Positions 18,793-26,731 of a stretch of 64,000 nt of DNA are shown piece after piece. The stretch lies in NCBI GenBank assembly GCA_937862885.1, contig CALMEE010000136.1:1-64000 (forward strand). The letters run 5' to 3'. The notes beneath the pieces were generated by a model that worked only from the letters and a program-made list of their open reading frames with translations, made no database searches and was not told the DNA's origin. Source of the DNA: an uncultured Planctomycetaceae bacterium. GTDB lineage: Bacteria; Planctomycetota; Planctomycetia; Pirellulales; Pirellulaceae. Made by a program: the position numbers and the translations under genes. The number at the start of each line of letters is the position of its first letter. Positions within the stretch are counted from its first letter, which is position 1.

Positions 18793-19071
18793 ATGACTCA
18801 TGTCGTTGCTAAACCCTGCCACGGGTGCCGGTATACCGATTGCGTAGTTGTTTGCCCAGTTGAATGTTTCTACGAAGGAGAGCAAATGCTCTACATTCAT
18901 CCGGACGAGTGCATTGACTGCGAAGCGTGTGTACCCGAATGCCCCGTGGAAGCGATATTCTACGAGGACGACTTGCCAGAGGAATGGCGCGAGTATATCG
19001 AAATCAATGCTGCCGAAGCTCCTAAGTGCCCCAATATTACTGAGCAAAAAGAACCCTTAGCCGATCGATAG
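18793..19071 (+). CDS. fdxA: FdxA-type 7Fe ferredoxin
   Basis: This 92-residue ferredoxin carries one [3Fe-4S] and one [4Fe-4S] cluster and serves as a small electron carrier in the cytosol. Cysteines at 9, 12, 17, 21 and 25 ([17 protein letters not shown]) and at 40, 43, 46 and 50 ([16 protein letters not shown]) reproduce the FdxA/DUF3470-like pattern, with the CP dipeptides typical of cluster ligation. The C-terminal [17 protein letters not shown] is the standard FdxA tail. The ATG at 18793, not the TTG three bases before, is chosen because AAGGAG sits at the right distance (18781-18786). It is a single gene with no electron-transfer partner in view. Confidence 0.93.
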   Translation: MTHVVAKPCHGCRYTDCVVVCPVECFYEGEQMLYIHPDECIDCEACVPECPVEAIFYEDDLPEEWREYIEINAAEAPKCPNITEQKEPLADR

Positions 19072-19281
19072 TCGTAGCTGACACGAAACAAAACCCGTTC
19101 ATGGAATTACGGGGTTAACTTTGAGAAGCGGCCGCTAACCTGCGCGAAAGTGGGCTGTTTCCAACCACGATTTTCTCGAAATGAATCAGCATCGCCGAAG
19201 CGAATCTTTCCGCGCCCCTTATCTTCGTTCAACTGAAACGATTGGTTAGAGAACGGCCTTGAATTGATCCTCTTGACGATT

Positions 19282-19788
19282 TCAACCGGCCCCTTGATCG
19301 CGACACAACAAGGCAACACATTGAGCTGAAATAGCTAATTGATTTCCGACCGCGTCGACTTGTTCACCTGTTTTTGCCTTGATCCCGACTTGATTAACGT
19401 CGATTCCCAAGCAAGCTGCGAGCGCTGACTTGAGTGTTTCCCGATAGGGTGAAAGCTTGGGTCTCTCCGCGAACACGACGCAATCGATATTGACAATACG
19501 GTAACCCGCTTGTCTGACGAGTTCATACGCGATCCGCAGCATTTCCCGGGAGTCACGCTTCGCGTTGGCCGGATCATTATCTGGAAATATCGTGCCAATA
19601 TCATCCATGGCGGCACCGCCCAGAATCGCATCAGTTACGGCATGCAACAAAACGTCAGCATCACTGTGTCCAATCAAGTGTCGATCAAACTCGATATCAA
19701 TTCCACCGATTCGCAAGGGCCCGCCAACACCCAACCGATGGGTGTCATGGCCTATACCAACTCGCAAGTGCCAAGGTTCAATTTGCAT
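19282..19788 (-). CDS. ispF: 2-C-methyl-D-erythritol 2,4-cyclodiphosphate synthase
   Basis: IspF makes the cyclic diphosphate intermediate of the non-mevalonate (MEP) isoprenoid pathway. The product of about 168 residues has RVGIGHDTHRLG (the D-x-H zinc ligands), LIGHSDADVLLHAVTDAILG near residues 36-55, the IGTIFPDNDP flexible loop and the C-terminal VGIKAKTGEQVDAVG, which binds the cytidine. The ATG at 19788 is chosen because it lies 11 residues before the conserved core; 19 additional in-frame codons upstream look non-conserved. Other MEP genes are not nearby. It is divergent from the ABC exporter operon. Confidence 0.95.
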   Translation of the reverse strand: MQIEPWHLRVGIGHDTHRLGVGGPLRIGGIDIEFDRHLIGHSDADVLLHAVTDAILGGAAMDDIGTIFPDNDPANAKRDSREMLRIAYELVRQAGYRIVNIDCVVFAERPKLSPYRETLKSALAACLGIDVNQVGIKAKTGEQVDAVGNQLAISAQCVALLCRDQGAG

Positions 19789-19980
19789 TGCCTTTGAAAA
19801 TCCCCGATTGGAAAACGGTAATCCATTGCTATCACGAAACGGCAAGTTAACCCGCCTTACGGATTGTTCTCAATTGAACCTGCGGAACAAGACAGTTTCA
19901 CTTGCCCAACTGGTTTCCGCCACCCAGCGCAAACCAATCACCAATTTAATCTTATGCAGTCGCATCGTATAATGCGAACT

Positions 19981-21018
19981 ATGCCAATCATCGACATTAA
20001 GAAACTATCGAAAACATACCGGGTTTACCAAAAAAAGGAAGGCTTGCTCGCCTCATTGCGCGGATTAGTTCATCGCCAATACCGCACGATCCATGCAGTC
20101 TCGGAAATTGACTTGACCGTCGAACAAGGAGAGTTTGTGGCTTTTCTAGGCCCAAATGGTGCTGGAAAGACGACAACTCTGAAGATGCTTTCGGGCGTAA
20201 TCAATCCCAGTAGCGGACAATGCACTGTCATGGGCTTTGTTCCGTGGAAACGTGAAAACGCGTTTCGCCGCCGCATGGCATTGGTCATGGGCCAAAAGAA
20301 CCAGCTGTGGTGGGATCTGCCGGCTCAGGAGTCCTTTCGTTTGCACCAGCATATTTACGGAATCGAGAAAGGGCGGTTCGAACAAACCAAAAGCGAACTA
20401 GCCGACATGTTGACTGTGACGGAATTGATGGGCCAACCAGTGCGCGAGTTATCTCTGGGAGAACGGATGAAGATGGAGTTAATCGCGGCCCTGCTTCATT
20501 CGCCAAGTGTTCTGTTCCTGGATGAGCCGACAATCGGCTTGGATGTCGTCGCGCAACACAACATTCAAAACTTTTTGCGACATTACCAGCAAGATCGCAA
20601 GATCACGATCATCCTGACCAGCCATTACATGAAAGATATTGCTGCCCTTTGTCGGCGAGTCGTCATCATTGCCGGCGGCACGATACATTACGATGGATCT
20701 CTTCGCGGAATTATCGATCGCTTTGGCAGCGAAAAAATCATTACGTTAACCCTTGCTAAGACGGAATCGTTGGCCGGGTTAGAAAAGGTGGGTCGAGAGG
20801 TTTCGATTGAAATACCCAAAATCAAGTTCCGCCTTCCGAAGGATGAAGTCGCGAAAACTTTGGCGCAAGTTTTCAGCACGAAACACGTCGAAGACATTGT
20901 GGTCGAGGATCCTCCGTTGGAAGAGGTCATTGCCCGAGTCTTCTTCGAAGCCGAACAATCGATGAATGGCGGCAATAGTAGCGCGGCTGGCAATCCGCTG
21001 GAGATTTCAAGGCGATGA
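19981..21018 (+). CDS. ABC-2 exporter ATP-binding protein
   Basis: The 345-residue ATPase energises a membrane exporter. It shows Walker A GPNGAGKTT near residues 57-65, the Q-loop near VMGQKNQLWW, the signature LSLGERMK near 155-162, Walker B VLFLDEPTIGLD near 178-189 and the H-loop LTSHYMKD. The C-terminal 90 residues form an extra domain, as in DrrA and the exporters of the ABC-2 family-6 type. The stop overlaps the start of the next permease gene (ATGA, 21015-21018), so translation is coupled. Start is ATG at 19981; ATG 19972 is also in frame. The operon ATPase-permease-permease is common in this phylum, but its substrate is not known. Confidence 0.92.
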   Translation: MPIIDIKKLSKTYRVYQKKEGLLASLRGLVHRQYRTIHAVSEIDLTVEQGEFVAFLGPNGAGKTTTLKMLSGVINPSSGQCTVMGFVPWKRENAFRRRMALVMGQKNQLWWDLPAQESFRLHQHIYGIEKGRFEQTKSELADMLTVTELMGQPVRELSLGERMKMELIAALLHSPSVLFLDEPTIGLDVVAQHNIQNFLRHYQQDRKITIILTSHYMKDIAALCRRVVIIAGGTIHYDGSLRGIIDRFGSEKIITLTLAKTESLAGLEKVGREVSIEIPKIKFRLPKDEVAKTLAQVFSTKHVEDIVVEDPPLEEVIARVFFEAEQSMNGGNSSAAGNPLEISRR

Positions 21019-21905
21019 CGGCTCATCTTGTTACCCTGCGCCAAAAAAGCATGACCTGGTGGACGTTTTTTCGTGTATCCATCGAGGAACGACTGGTCTA
21101 CCGGGCCGATTTCGCGCTGGGCACCTTGATGCGTTTCATGCAGGTCGTCATTTTGATCTTCCTGTACGCAGCCATCTATGAAACCGTGGCTCCTCCAACC
21201 AACGAAACTGCCGCGGCCGAAGGGATCGAAACCACGGCGCAAATCCAAGGTTACACCTTCAATAATGTGATCGCCTATGTCTTGCTCGTGTATATCAGTC
21301 GTGCCTTCTCGAGCATGCCTGGCCTGACCTCTGGCATCGCCACTCAAGTGCGCAACGGCGAAATCAAGAAGTTCCTGATTCAACCTGTCGACATGCTCGG
21401 TTGTTTGATGCTGCAGCGAGTCGCCCATAAGTTAGTTTATTACTTGATTGCCATTTTGCCGTTTGCATTCGTGTTCTTTTTGGCACGTGGCTATTTTGAA
21501 GATGGATGGCCTTCGCTCGAAGTGATGATTGTTTTCTTGGTTTCATTGTTGCTAGGATTTCTGCTCGGCTACTTTCTCGAAGCTTGCTTGGGACTCGTTT
21601 CGTTTTGGCTGTTAGAAATATCTTCACTCACGTTCGTGTACATGCTGCTCTCGTTTCTGTTGTCGGGGCATATGTTTCCGCTGGATTGGATCCCGAGCGA
21701 ACCGATCAATTTTCGTTATGCCGTCGACTGCCTACCGTTCAAGTATCTCGCATACTTCCCAGCGGCCGTGTTTCTTGGCAAAGTCTCTGGGGAGGACATG
21801 TATTGGGGCTTGATCGGTGAACTTGCCTGGGTAATCTTCTTCGCCGTTTTGGCCCGAATTCTGTGGCAGCGCGGTGTAAAACGCTACAGTGGATTCGGAG
21901 GCTAG
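21015..21905 (+). CDS. ABC-2 family permease, first subunit
   Basis: This inner-membrane protein of 296 residues has about six hydrophobic helices. The first is LMRFMQVVILIFLYAAIYETV near 36-56; others are INRISRAF-like and the paired hydrophobic runs at 140-165, 170-195 and 200-225. The sequence resembles the ABC2_membrane_6 family (VYRADFALGTLMRF, SGIATQVRNGEIKKFLIQPVD), which exports drugs, lipids or other small molecules with a partner permease. The gene overlaps the ATPase by four bases and is followed two bases later by the second permease, so the three are one transcript. The substrate cannot be told from the sequence. Confidence 0.88.
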   Translation: MTAHLVTLRQKSMTWWTFFRVSIEERLVYRADFALGTLMRFMQVVILIFLYAAIYETVAPPTNETAAAEGIETTAQIQGYTFNNVIAYVLLVYISRAFSSMPGLTSGIATQVRNGEIKKFLIQPVDMLGCLMLQRVAHKLVYYLIAILPFAFVFFLARGYFEDGWPSLEVMIVFLVSLLLGFLLGYFLEACLGLVSFWLLEISSLTFVYMLLSFLLSGHMFPLDWIPSEPINFRYAVDCLPFKYLAYFPAAVFLGKVSGEDMYWGLIGELAWVIFFAVLARILWQRGVKRYSGFGG

Positions 21906-21907
21906 GC

Positions 21908-22861
21908 ATGGGAAACGACGAATTGAAGTCCATTTCGAACCTCCACGCAGAAGAGCCAAATCGCGTCGTCGATTCTCAATCGACCGTGAACGCGTTGAAC
22001 TCGGCGTATCGCATTCCATATTTCACGATCCTATGGACATTTGCGAGAAACTCTCTTGTCAGAGACCTCTCCTTCCGCACGAATTTTATTTTGGAGGCAA
22101 TTTCGTCTTTGGCTTGGACATTGATGAACTTGGCCTTTTTTAAAATCATCTTTCTAAACGCCAGTTCGATCGGGCGGGGAACGGGTTGGGGAGAATACGA
22201 GTTCTATATTTTCCTCGGTACCGTGTGGATCATTAACAGCATCGTGCAAACCGTTTTTATGCCCAATGCGCAAGAGTTTAGCGAGCTAATTCGGACTGGC
22301 CACCTCGATTTCGCCTTGCTCAAGCCCATCAATACGCAGTTCTTGATTTCATTCCCTAAATTCAATTGGTCTTCGCTCGTGAACGCGTTCGCCGGAATCG
22401 TCCTTGTCAACTATTCCTTAATCAGGCTATCGAGCCTTGCCGAGCGACCGCTCGAACTGAGTATTTGGAGTGTCCCCATCTACATCTTGTTTCTGTGCTG
22501 CGGGATTGGGATTCTGTACTCGATCATCCTGTCGATGGCATCCCTCAGTGTTTGGTTTGGGCGAAATCAGAATATCTACTTAGTGTACTTCTATTTGACC
22601 CAATTCTATCGATACCCCAGCGAAATCTACCAGCGCGGTGTATGGGGATACGGACTTTGGGCTGTTTTCTCTTTCGCGATTCCAATCCTCCTGGTGGCAA
22701 ATGTCCCGGCACGCTTTTTGGCGCGGCCCTTGCGACCTGAATGGACAAGCAGCGAGTTCTACATGATCGGCTTCACTCTCATTGCGACAGTGGCTTCATT
22801 GTTCGCATCCCGCTGGGTGTTTAACCGCTCGTTGCTGAGCTATCGAAGTGCCAGCAGTTAG
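21908..22861 (+). CDS. ABC-2 family permease, second subunit
   Basis: The 317-residue second permease of the exporter has a cytosolic N-terminus, then about six membrane helices. The first starts after SFRTNFILEAISSLAWTLMN; another is ELSIWSVPIYILFLCCGIGI. It shares with its partner the EFSELIRTGHLDFALLKPIN motif, the RNGEIKKFLIQPVD-like coupling helix that contacts the ATPase. The gene follows the first permease after a two-base gap. The frame is open a little upstream (to 21863), but the ATG at 21908 is chosen because it is the natural start after the first permease stop. Together the three form a complete exporter. Confidence 0.87.
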   Translation: MGNDELKSISNLHAEEPNRVVDSQSTVNALNSAYRIPYFTILWTFARNSLVRDLSFRTNFILEAISSLAWTLMNLAFFKIIFLNASSIGRGTGWGEYEFYIFLGTVWIINSIVQTVFMPNAQEFSELIRTGHLDFALLKPINTQFLISFPKFNWSSLVNAFAGIVLVNYSLIRLSSLAERPLELSIWSVPIYILFLCCGIGILYSIILSMASLSVWFGRNQNIYLVYFYLTQFYRYPSEIYQRGVWGYGLWAVFSFAIPILLVANVPARFLARPLRPEWTSSEFYMIGFTLIATVASLFASRWVFNRSLLSYRSASS

Positions 22862-22966
22862 TGTGTTGTGGATAATCGCGCGGTGACAGCAACTATCGCG
22901 GAACCATCTGGCAGACATACAGGCGAAGCGTGCGCAACCGGACTCGATTCCATGGCGAGATCTTGT

Positions 22967-24184
22967 TCATTCGCTCGCTTCAGAAATAGCATTTTCCAAG
23001 ACACAGATACTAAAATCGAGCAGTCGCTGGTGTCGCGCAAAACAGCGCTGGGCCTTTTCCCAATCAGCACGTGTTTCGCTCAATTCATGCAGCGTCGGAG
23101 CGATGTTCATTTGCGGAGTTGCGTTGGGCAACAAACGAATGGTTTCATCAATGGCCAGTTCCCGCCGACCAAGTTGCTGCAAGAAGTATAGATACCATTC
23201 GATCGGCGCAGTCGTATCGACAGCGGGTTGGCACGCTTCGGCGCGATCACGAAAGAAGTTGATTCCCTTCTCGATCTCCTCACCCAACAAAGCACGGTAG
23301 TACAACCCGCTATCTTCGAACAAATCCACAAAAGGAGAGTCACCTGTTGGACGAAAGTCGGATGCGATGGCCTTACCATACGCGCAGAGTTCTACCGCAT
23401 CCCGAATTGCGGCCGGATCGTTAACAATTCTGCCTAAACGTACCACGGCAGCCAAATGAGAAACGTCAACGTGCACCATTCCTTGGTCAAAAATATTCGC
23501 ATTCCATTGCAACAATTGGGAAATCGGGTGCGCTTCGGCTACAGGTTCAAAGGCCAGCTTAACTTCCAGCCTTCTCAAGTGCACTAGCAAGTTATTTCTT
23601 AGCTCGGCGTGCAAGTGCCGAACCAAAATTGCGGCTGATTCTCGGCGAGTTTCCAGATCGAAGGCGAAATAATATGAATCGTACGTAGTGATCGCGTTGC
23701 ACGTACCGCGTTGCGTTAGGAGCCATTCAATTCCTTGCGTTGGATCGATTCCCTCTTGAATCGCCAAACCGAGTAGGTCGTCAGCATTGTCTTCATTGAT
23801 CTCGGTGGCGCGAAGCAATCTGCTGAGCAACCCACGATCGTCGATCGCCTGCAAATACATCCAAGCTTCGCTCAATCTTCCTTCATGCCAAAGCGCCATT
23901 CCGATCTCGCGACAGATTTCCAACAGTTTCGCGTCGTAATCCAATTGCTCGCGCGGCTGCAATTCGCGACGGATTTCTCCCGAACGCAAAGGCCAACCGC
24001 ATTCCAACCGCAATTGCAATTTACGAACCTCGAATAACTCGTGAAATCGCGCTTGCGAAAAAAGGTATTCGGCAAGGCACACGAGAGCCCGCTGGCCATT
24101 CTCTTCGGCAACCAATTGCTCGAATTGCCTGAAAATCTCGGGGCTACCCAACTCGGCCTGTTTCTTGTCAATCTGATCGGTCAT
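22967..24184 (-). CDS. Hypothetical alpha-helical protein, 405 residues
   Basis: I do not recognise a named family. The protein appears soluble and mostly helical, with alternating helices of 12-15 residues resembling TPR or HEAT arrays (ALVCLAEYLFSQARFHELFEV, LLEICREIGMALWHEGRLSEAW, IEWYLYFLQQLGRRELAID). A segment with HVDVSHLAAVVRLGRIV sits near residue 240. It has no signal peptide or membrane segment. It starts with ATG at 24184. It lies downstream of the Gly/Cys-rich gene on the same strand, separated by a terminator-like hairpin, so it is probably transcribed independently. It is conserved-looking, and might be a planctomycete-specific scaffold. Confidence 0.65.
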   Translation of the reverse strand: MTDQIDKKQAELGSPEIFRQFEQLVAEENGQRALVCLAEYLFSQARFHELFEVRKLQLRLECGWPLRSGEIRRELQPREQLDYDAKLLEICREIGMALWHEGRLSEAWMYLQAIDDRGLLSRLLRATEINEDNADDLLGLAIQEGIDPTQGIEWLLTQRGTCNAITTYDSYYFAFDLETRRESAAILVRHLHAELRNNLLVHLRRLEVKLAFEPVAEAHPISQLLQWNANIFDQGMVHVDVSHLAAVVRLGRIVNDPAAIRDAVELCAYGKAIASDFRPTGDSPFVDLFEDSGLYYRALLGEEIEKGINFFRDRAEACQPAVDTTAPIEWYLYFLQQLGRRELAIDETIRLLPNATPQMNIAPTLHELSETRADWEKAQRCFARHQRLLDFSICVLENAISEASE

Positions 24185-24315
24185 GGCCTCTATTGTAAAG
24201 CCAGTTTATCGATCACAGAAGTACTGACGAGACCGCGTACGTCAACTTAAATACAGAGTCCGTGAACAGGGGAGGAGCAGGAGACGATGGATAGAAATCG
24301 CTAAGCCTACGAAAA

Positions 24316-24338
24316 TGGGCTTGGCGGAACCAAGCCCA
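24316..24338 (-). terminator. Probable terminator of the Gly/Cys-rich gene
   Basis: Arms 24316-24324 and 24330-24338 form a 9-bp stem (TGGGCTTGG) around a 5-nt loop. On the minus strand it is followed by TTTTCG. It lies 60 bases past the stop codon of the gene at 24398-25222. The T-run is short, so this is tentative. Confidence 0.5.
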
Positions 24339-24397
24339 ATTCCGAACGCAGTTATGTTAAACGCGAACAACAAAAAAAACTTCGGACATACCTTGAT

Positions 24398-25222
24398 CTA
24401 GTCGTGATCAACGTTTGTCGGGTGGTAGTTGTGTGGTGCAATCGTAGGCTCGCCATGAACGGAGCCGCCGTAAACTGGGGCATGTTGGTGCGCAGCGTTA
24501 TTCGACCCGCAACCGCAATCACCGTGGTTGCCCGAAAATTGGTACCGATCCATGGTGTAGCAATTTGCCGCCCCCGGTCGGAATGAGCCAAACAACGTAA
24601 TTCCATGACCTCCGCAGCACCTGGAGCGACCGCAACCGCGATGCCCGAGGCCGCAGTGATTGCTGCAACCTCCGCCGCAGTTACTTCCGCAACCGCAGTT
24701 TTGGGTGGGGTAGCCGAAGCAACTCGAACCGCAAAATCTTGTCAGGTTGCTTTGCCCGAAACCGCAACGAGAACCACATCCTCCGCGTCCAAACGTGCCG
24801 CCTGATGTACCAAAGCAACCTCCAAACAGTCGCCCGCCACAGGTCGATCCGCATCCAGCTTGTCCGGGATAGCCAAAACAGCTACTTCCGCAACCGCTGC
24901 CGCATCGACCAAACCCGCATCCTCGACCACCAAACAAGCCACATCCATGACCTTGCCCGAAGCAACCTTCCGTGCTTGAGGTATCGCAATAATTGTCCCA
25001 AATTGCCGCTGCATATTGGTAAGTTGGTGCGCGGTTACACCTCCATAAACAGCCCCAGGATCTACCATTGCCATAGTAGCCGTCACAACTGTTACACCCA
25101 CTGCCGGAGTAAGCTGCATAGTTTTGACCGTAGCTGTACCCATAACCATCATTGGCCGCCGCAGCTTGGCTGAAAGTGGCCACTACCAGCATAGTCATTG
25201 AAAAGAAACTGATGTTTTTCAT
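24398..25222 (-). CDS. Secreted Gly/Cys-rich protein, 274 residues
   Basis: The product has a signal peptide (MKNISFFSMTMLVVATFSQA, cleaved near AAA-ND), and the mature region is dominated by Gly and Cys. Motifs recur such as CGSGCGSSCFGYP, CGSTCGGRLFGGC, CGSRCGFG, SSCFGYPTQNCGCGSNCGGG and CSNHCG. The last 60 residues are His/Asn-rich (NAAHQHAP, HNYHPTNVDHD), a possible metal-binding tail. Tandem CxxxC and CGxxCG spacing suggests a disulfide-linked or metal-loaded surface protein. Planctomycete walls are known for cysteine-rich protein, so a structural envelope role is plausible but not shown. The ATG at 25222 has a GGAG site nearby. Single gene, with a hairpin terminator downstream. Confidence 0.75.
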   Translation of the reverse strand: MKNISFFSMTMLVVATFSQAAAANDGYGYSYGQNYAAYSGSGCNSCDGYYGNGRSWGCLWRCNRAPTYQYAAAIWDNYCDTSSTEGCFGQGHGCGLFGGRGCGFGRCGSGCGSSCFGYPGQAGCGSTCGGRLFGGCFGTSGGTFGRGGCGSRCGFGQSNLTRFCGSSCFGYPTQNCGCGSNCGGGCSNHCGLGHRGCGRSRCCGGHGITLFGSFRPGAANCYTMDRYQFSGNHGDCGCGSNNAAHQHAPVYGGSVHGEPTIAPHNYHPTNVDHD

Positions 25223-25981
25223 ATTTGCTCCAAGATTGCATCCTGTATACTGCTTGATTGACGTCGCACTTTAAGAACCTGTTTGAAAATCGATCGCCAC
25301 GATCGGTCTGGATAAGACGCGACAAGTCATCGTTGCCAAGTTGGACTTCCGACTGTTTGCCACGATGACTTAGGCTTACCGAGATTCAAAACACGCTCCA
25401 ACAAATCTTCATGTACTCGCTCGCACCTTCGCCAATAAATCGATTATTTTTAGGATGGGATCGATTGGCTCAGGCCAACTCGAAAACCACCGACCTTACG
25501 ATGGTGCTTCGACCTTACGAGTGTGTGGATCGTTCCTTTTGAACAAACGAAACGATTTGCAAATTCAGTGCGATCTCGCAGGGATGGAAATTGCTGAACA
25601 CACGCTCGAAACGCGCATTCGTTTCAATCGGAGTGCGGTTTGCGATTCATCACGCCAACTTAGGCCGTCGATGGACATTCGGCAAATTCCAAAACGTTAG
25701 AAACACTTATTCGTTGTTAGCACAAAATTTGTATTGTGCTGAGACGAAGGAAAAATCCGCAATTGGCTAGAATTCGCGACTTGGCGCCAATGCCAGCTAG
25801 GGAACATTTTCCGATTAGCGAAACTTGAGGCGTAGTATGACCGCAGACACATGGTAGTTTCAACTCATGCATCTAGATCTCTTGTTGCCAAACACATACT
25901 CACGCGGATACTAGTGGCCAGATTCGAGACTTGCACGCGAGGTGTAATTTTCAGAATTCTTGAGCGAATGTTGAACTAATT
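25223..25981. other. About 760 bases without a recognised gene
   Basis: The right edge lies beyond the 3' end of the alpha-CTD gene, and the left edge is the promoter region of the Gly/Cys-rich gene. A short frame at 25455-25700 has no ribosome site and no recognisable sequence. I see nothing that I can support. Confidence 0.4.
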
Positions 25982-26401
25982 TCACATTCGAACCCGCGCC
26001 GATAGTGTCGAGTGGTCGCCTGTTTGCCCTCGATAATCGGCTGCAACCTCTTCGTCTAAAGGGTCATCAAATCGATTTCGACGATCGATGCTGTTGTTCA
26101 AGACCAGTGAGTTCGGAGCATAATCTTCTGTGACCGCTGCCTCACGGCCTGGACGATAAAAACCGATTGCTTCCAATGCCTTGTAAACTTCCTCCAACGT
26201 CTTTTCACCAAAATTTTGGATGCTGAGCAAGTCTGCGCGATTGGTATTCAGCAGGTCCTCGACCGTGAAAATTCCTCGCTCCTCCAAACAGTTCGTCGTT
26301 CGCACTGTCAAACCAATTTCAGCGGTACTCAAATCCAACCGCTCCCGCAAGTGACGTTGATTTTCATCGTTTTGGCTGAGGCGTACACGGGTTTTGGCCA
26401 T
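25982..26401 (-). CDS. Stand-alone RNA polymerase alpha-CTD-like protein
   Basis: The 139-residue protein matches the C-terminal domain of RNA polymerase alpha: LDLSTAEIGLTVRTTNCLEE, then GIFTVEDLLNTNRADLLSIQNFG and KTLEEVYKALEAIGF (about residues 23-82). This domain is a pair of helix-hairpin-helix units that bind UP-element DNA and activators. The N-terminal assembly domain of alpha is absent. The C-terminal 55 residues are acidic and probably disordered (DDPLDEEVAADYRG). The start ATG at 26401 is preceded by GGAGGG. It might act as a free DNA- or activator-binding competitor of RNA polymerase. It is divergent from the UvrD helicase. Family assignment of the domain is firm; the role is inferred. 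Confidence 0.82.
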   Translation of the reverse strand: MAKTRVRLSQNDENQRHLRERLDLSTAEIGLTVRTTNCLEERGIFTVEDLLNTNRADLLSIQNFGEKTLEEVYKALEAIGFYRPGREAAVTEDYAPNSLVLNNSIDRRNRFDDPLDEEVAADYRGQTGDHSTLSARVRM

Positions 26402-26731
26402 TTGGGGTCCCTCCCTAAAAAATAAGTTAACGAAAACTCTCGCAAATTCAGGCGGTTGAAACGAATTTAACCGAAATCGATTCTCGATTTGCCAAAGGTG
26501 AACGAATGCCGAAGATGTCGCAAGTTGTAGACAACTTCAGTTCGCGGTGCAATGAAAACAACGTGATCGACGAAAATGCCTGTCGTGGCTGAAACGCCAT
26601 GGACTATTTTGCGTTCTTTTCAGTGACCGAACGTGTCAAGACCTTGAGCAAAAACAAGTACACTATACCATTTGAATACTGAACAGGGAGTACCCGAAGG
26701 TTGAACCGCTAGCACTCAAACGGCAGGTGTT
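26402..26731. promoter_or_regulatory. Divergent promoter region of alpha-CTD gene and uvrD
   Basis: These 330 bases lie between the 5' ends of two divergently transcribed genes and must contain both promoters. They are AT-rich on the left (aaaaaataagttaacgaaaac). No operator repeat was distinguished. Confidence 0.4.

Noticed and set aside
20688-21428. 246-codon minus-strand frame
   Set aside because: Antisense to the ABC ATPase and permease genes, which carry all expected motifs.
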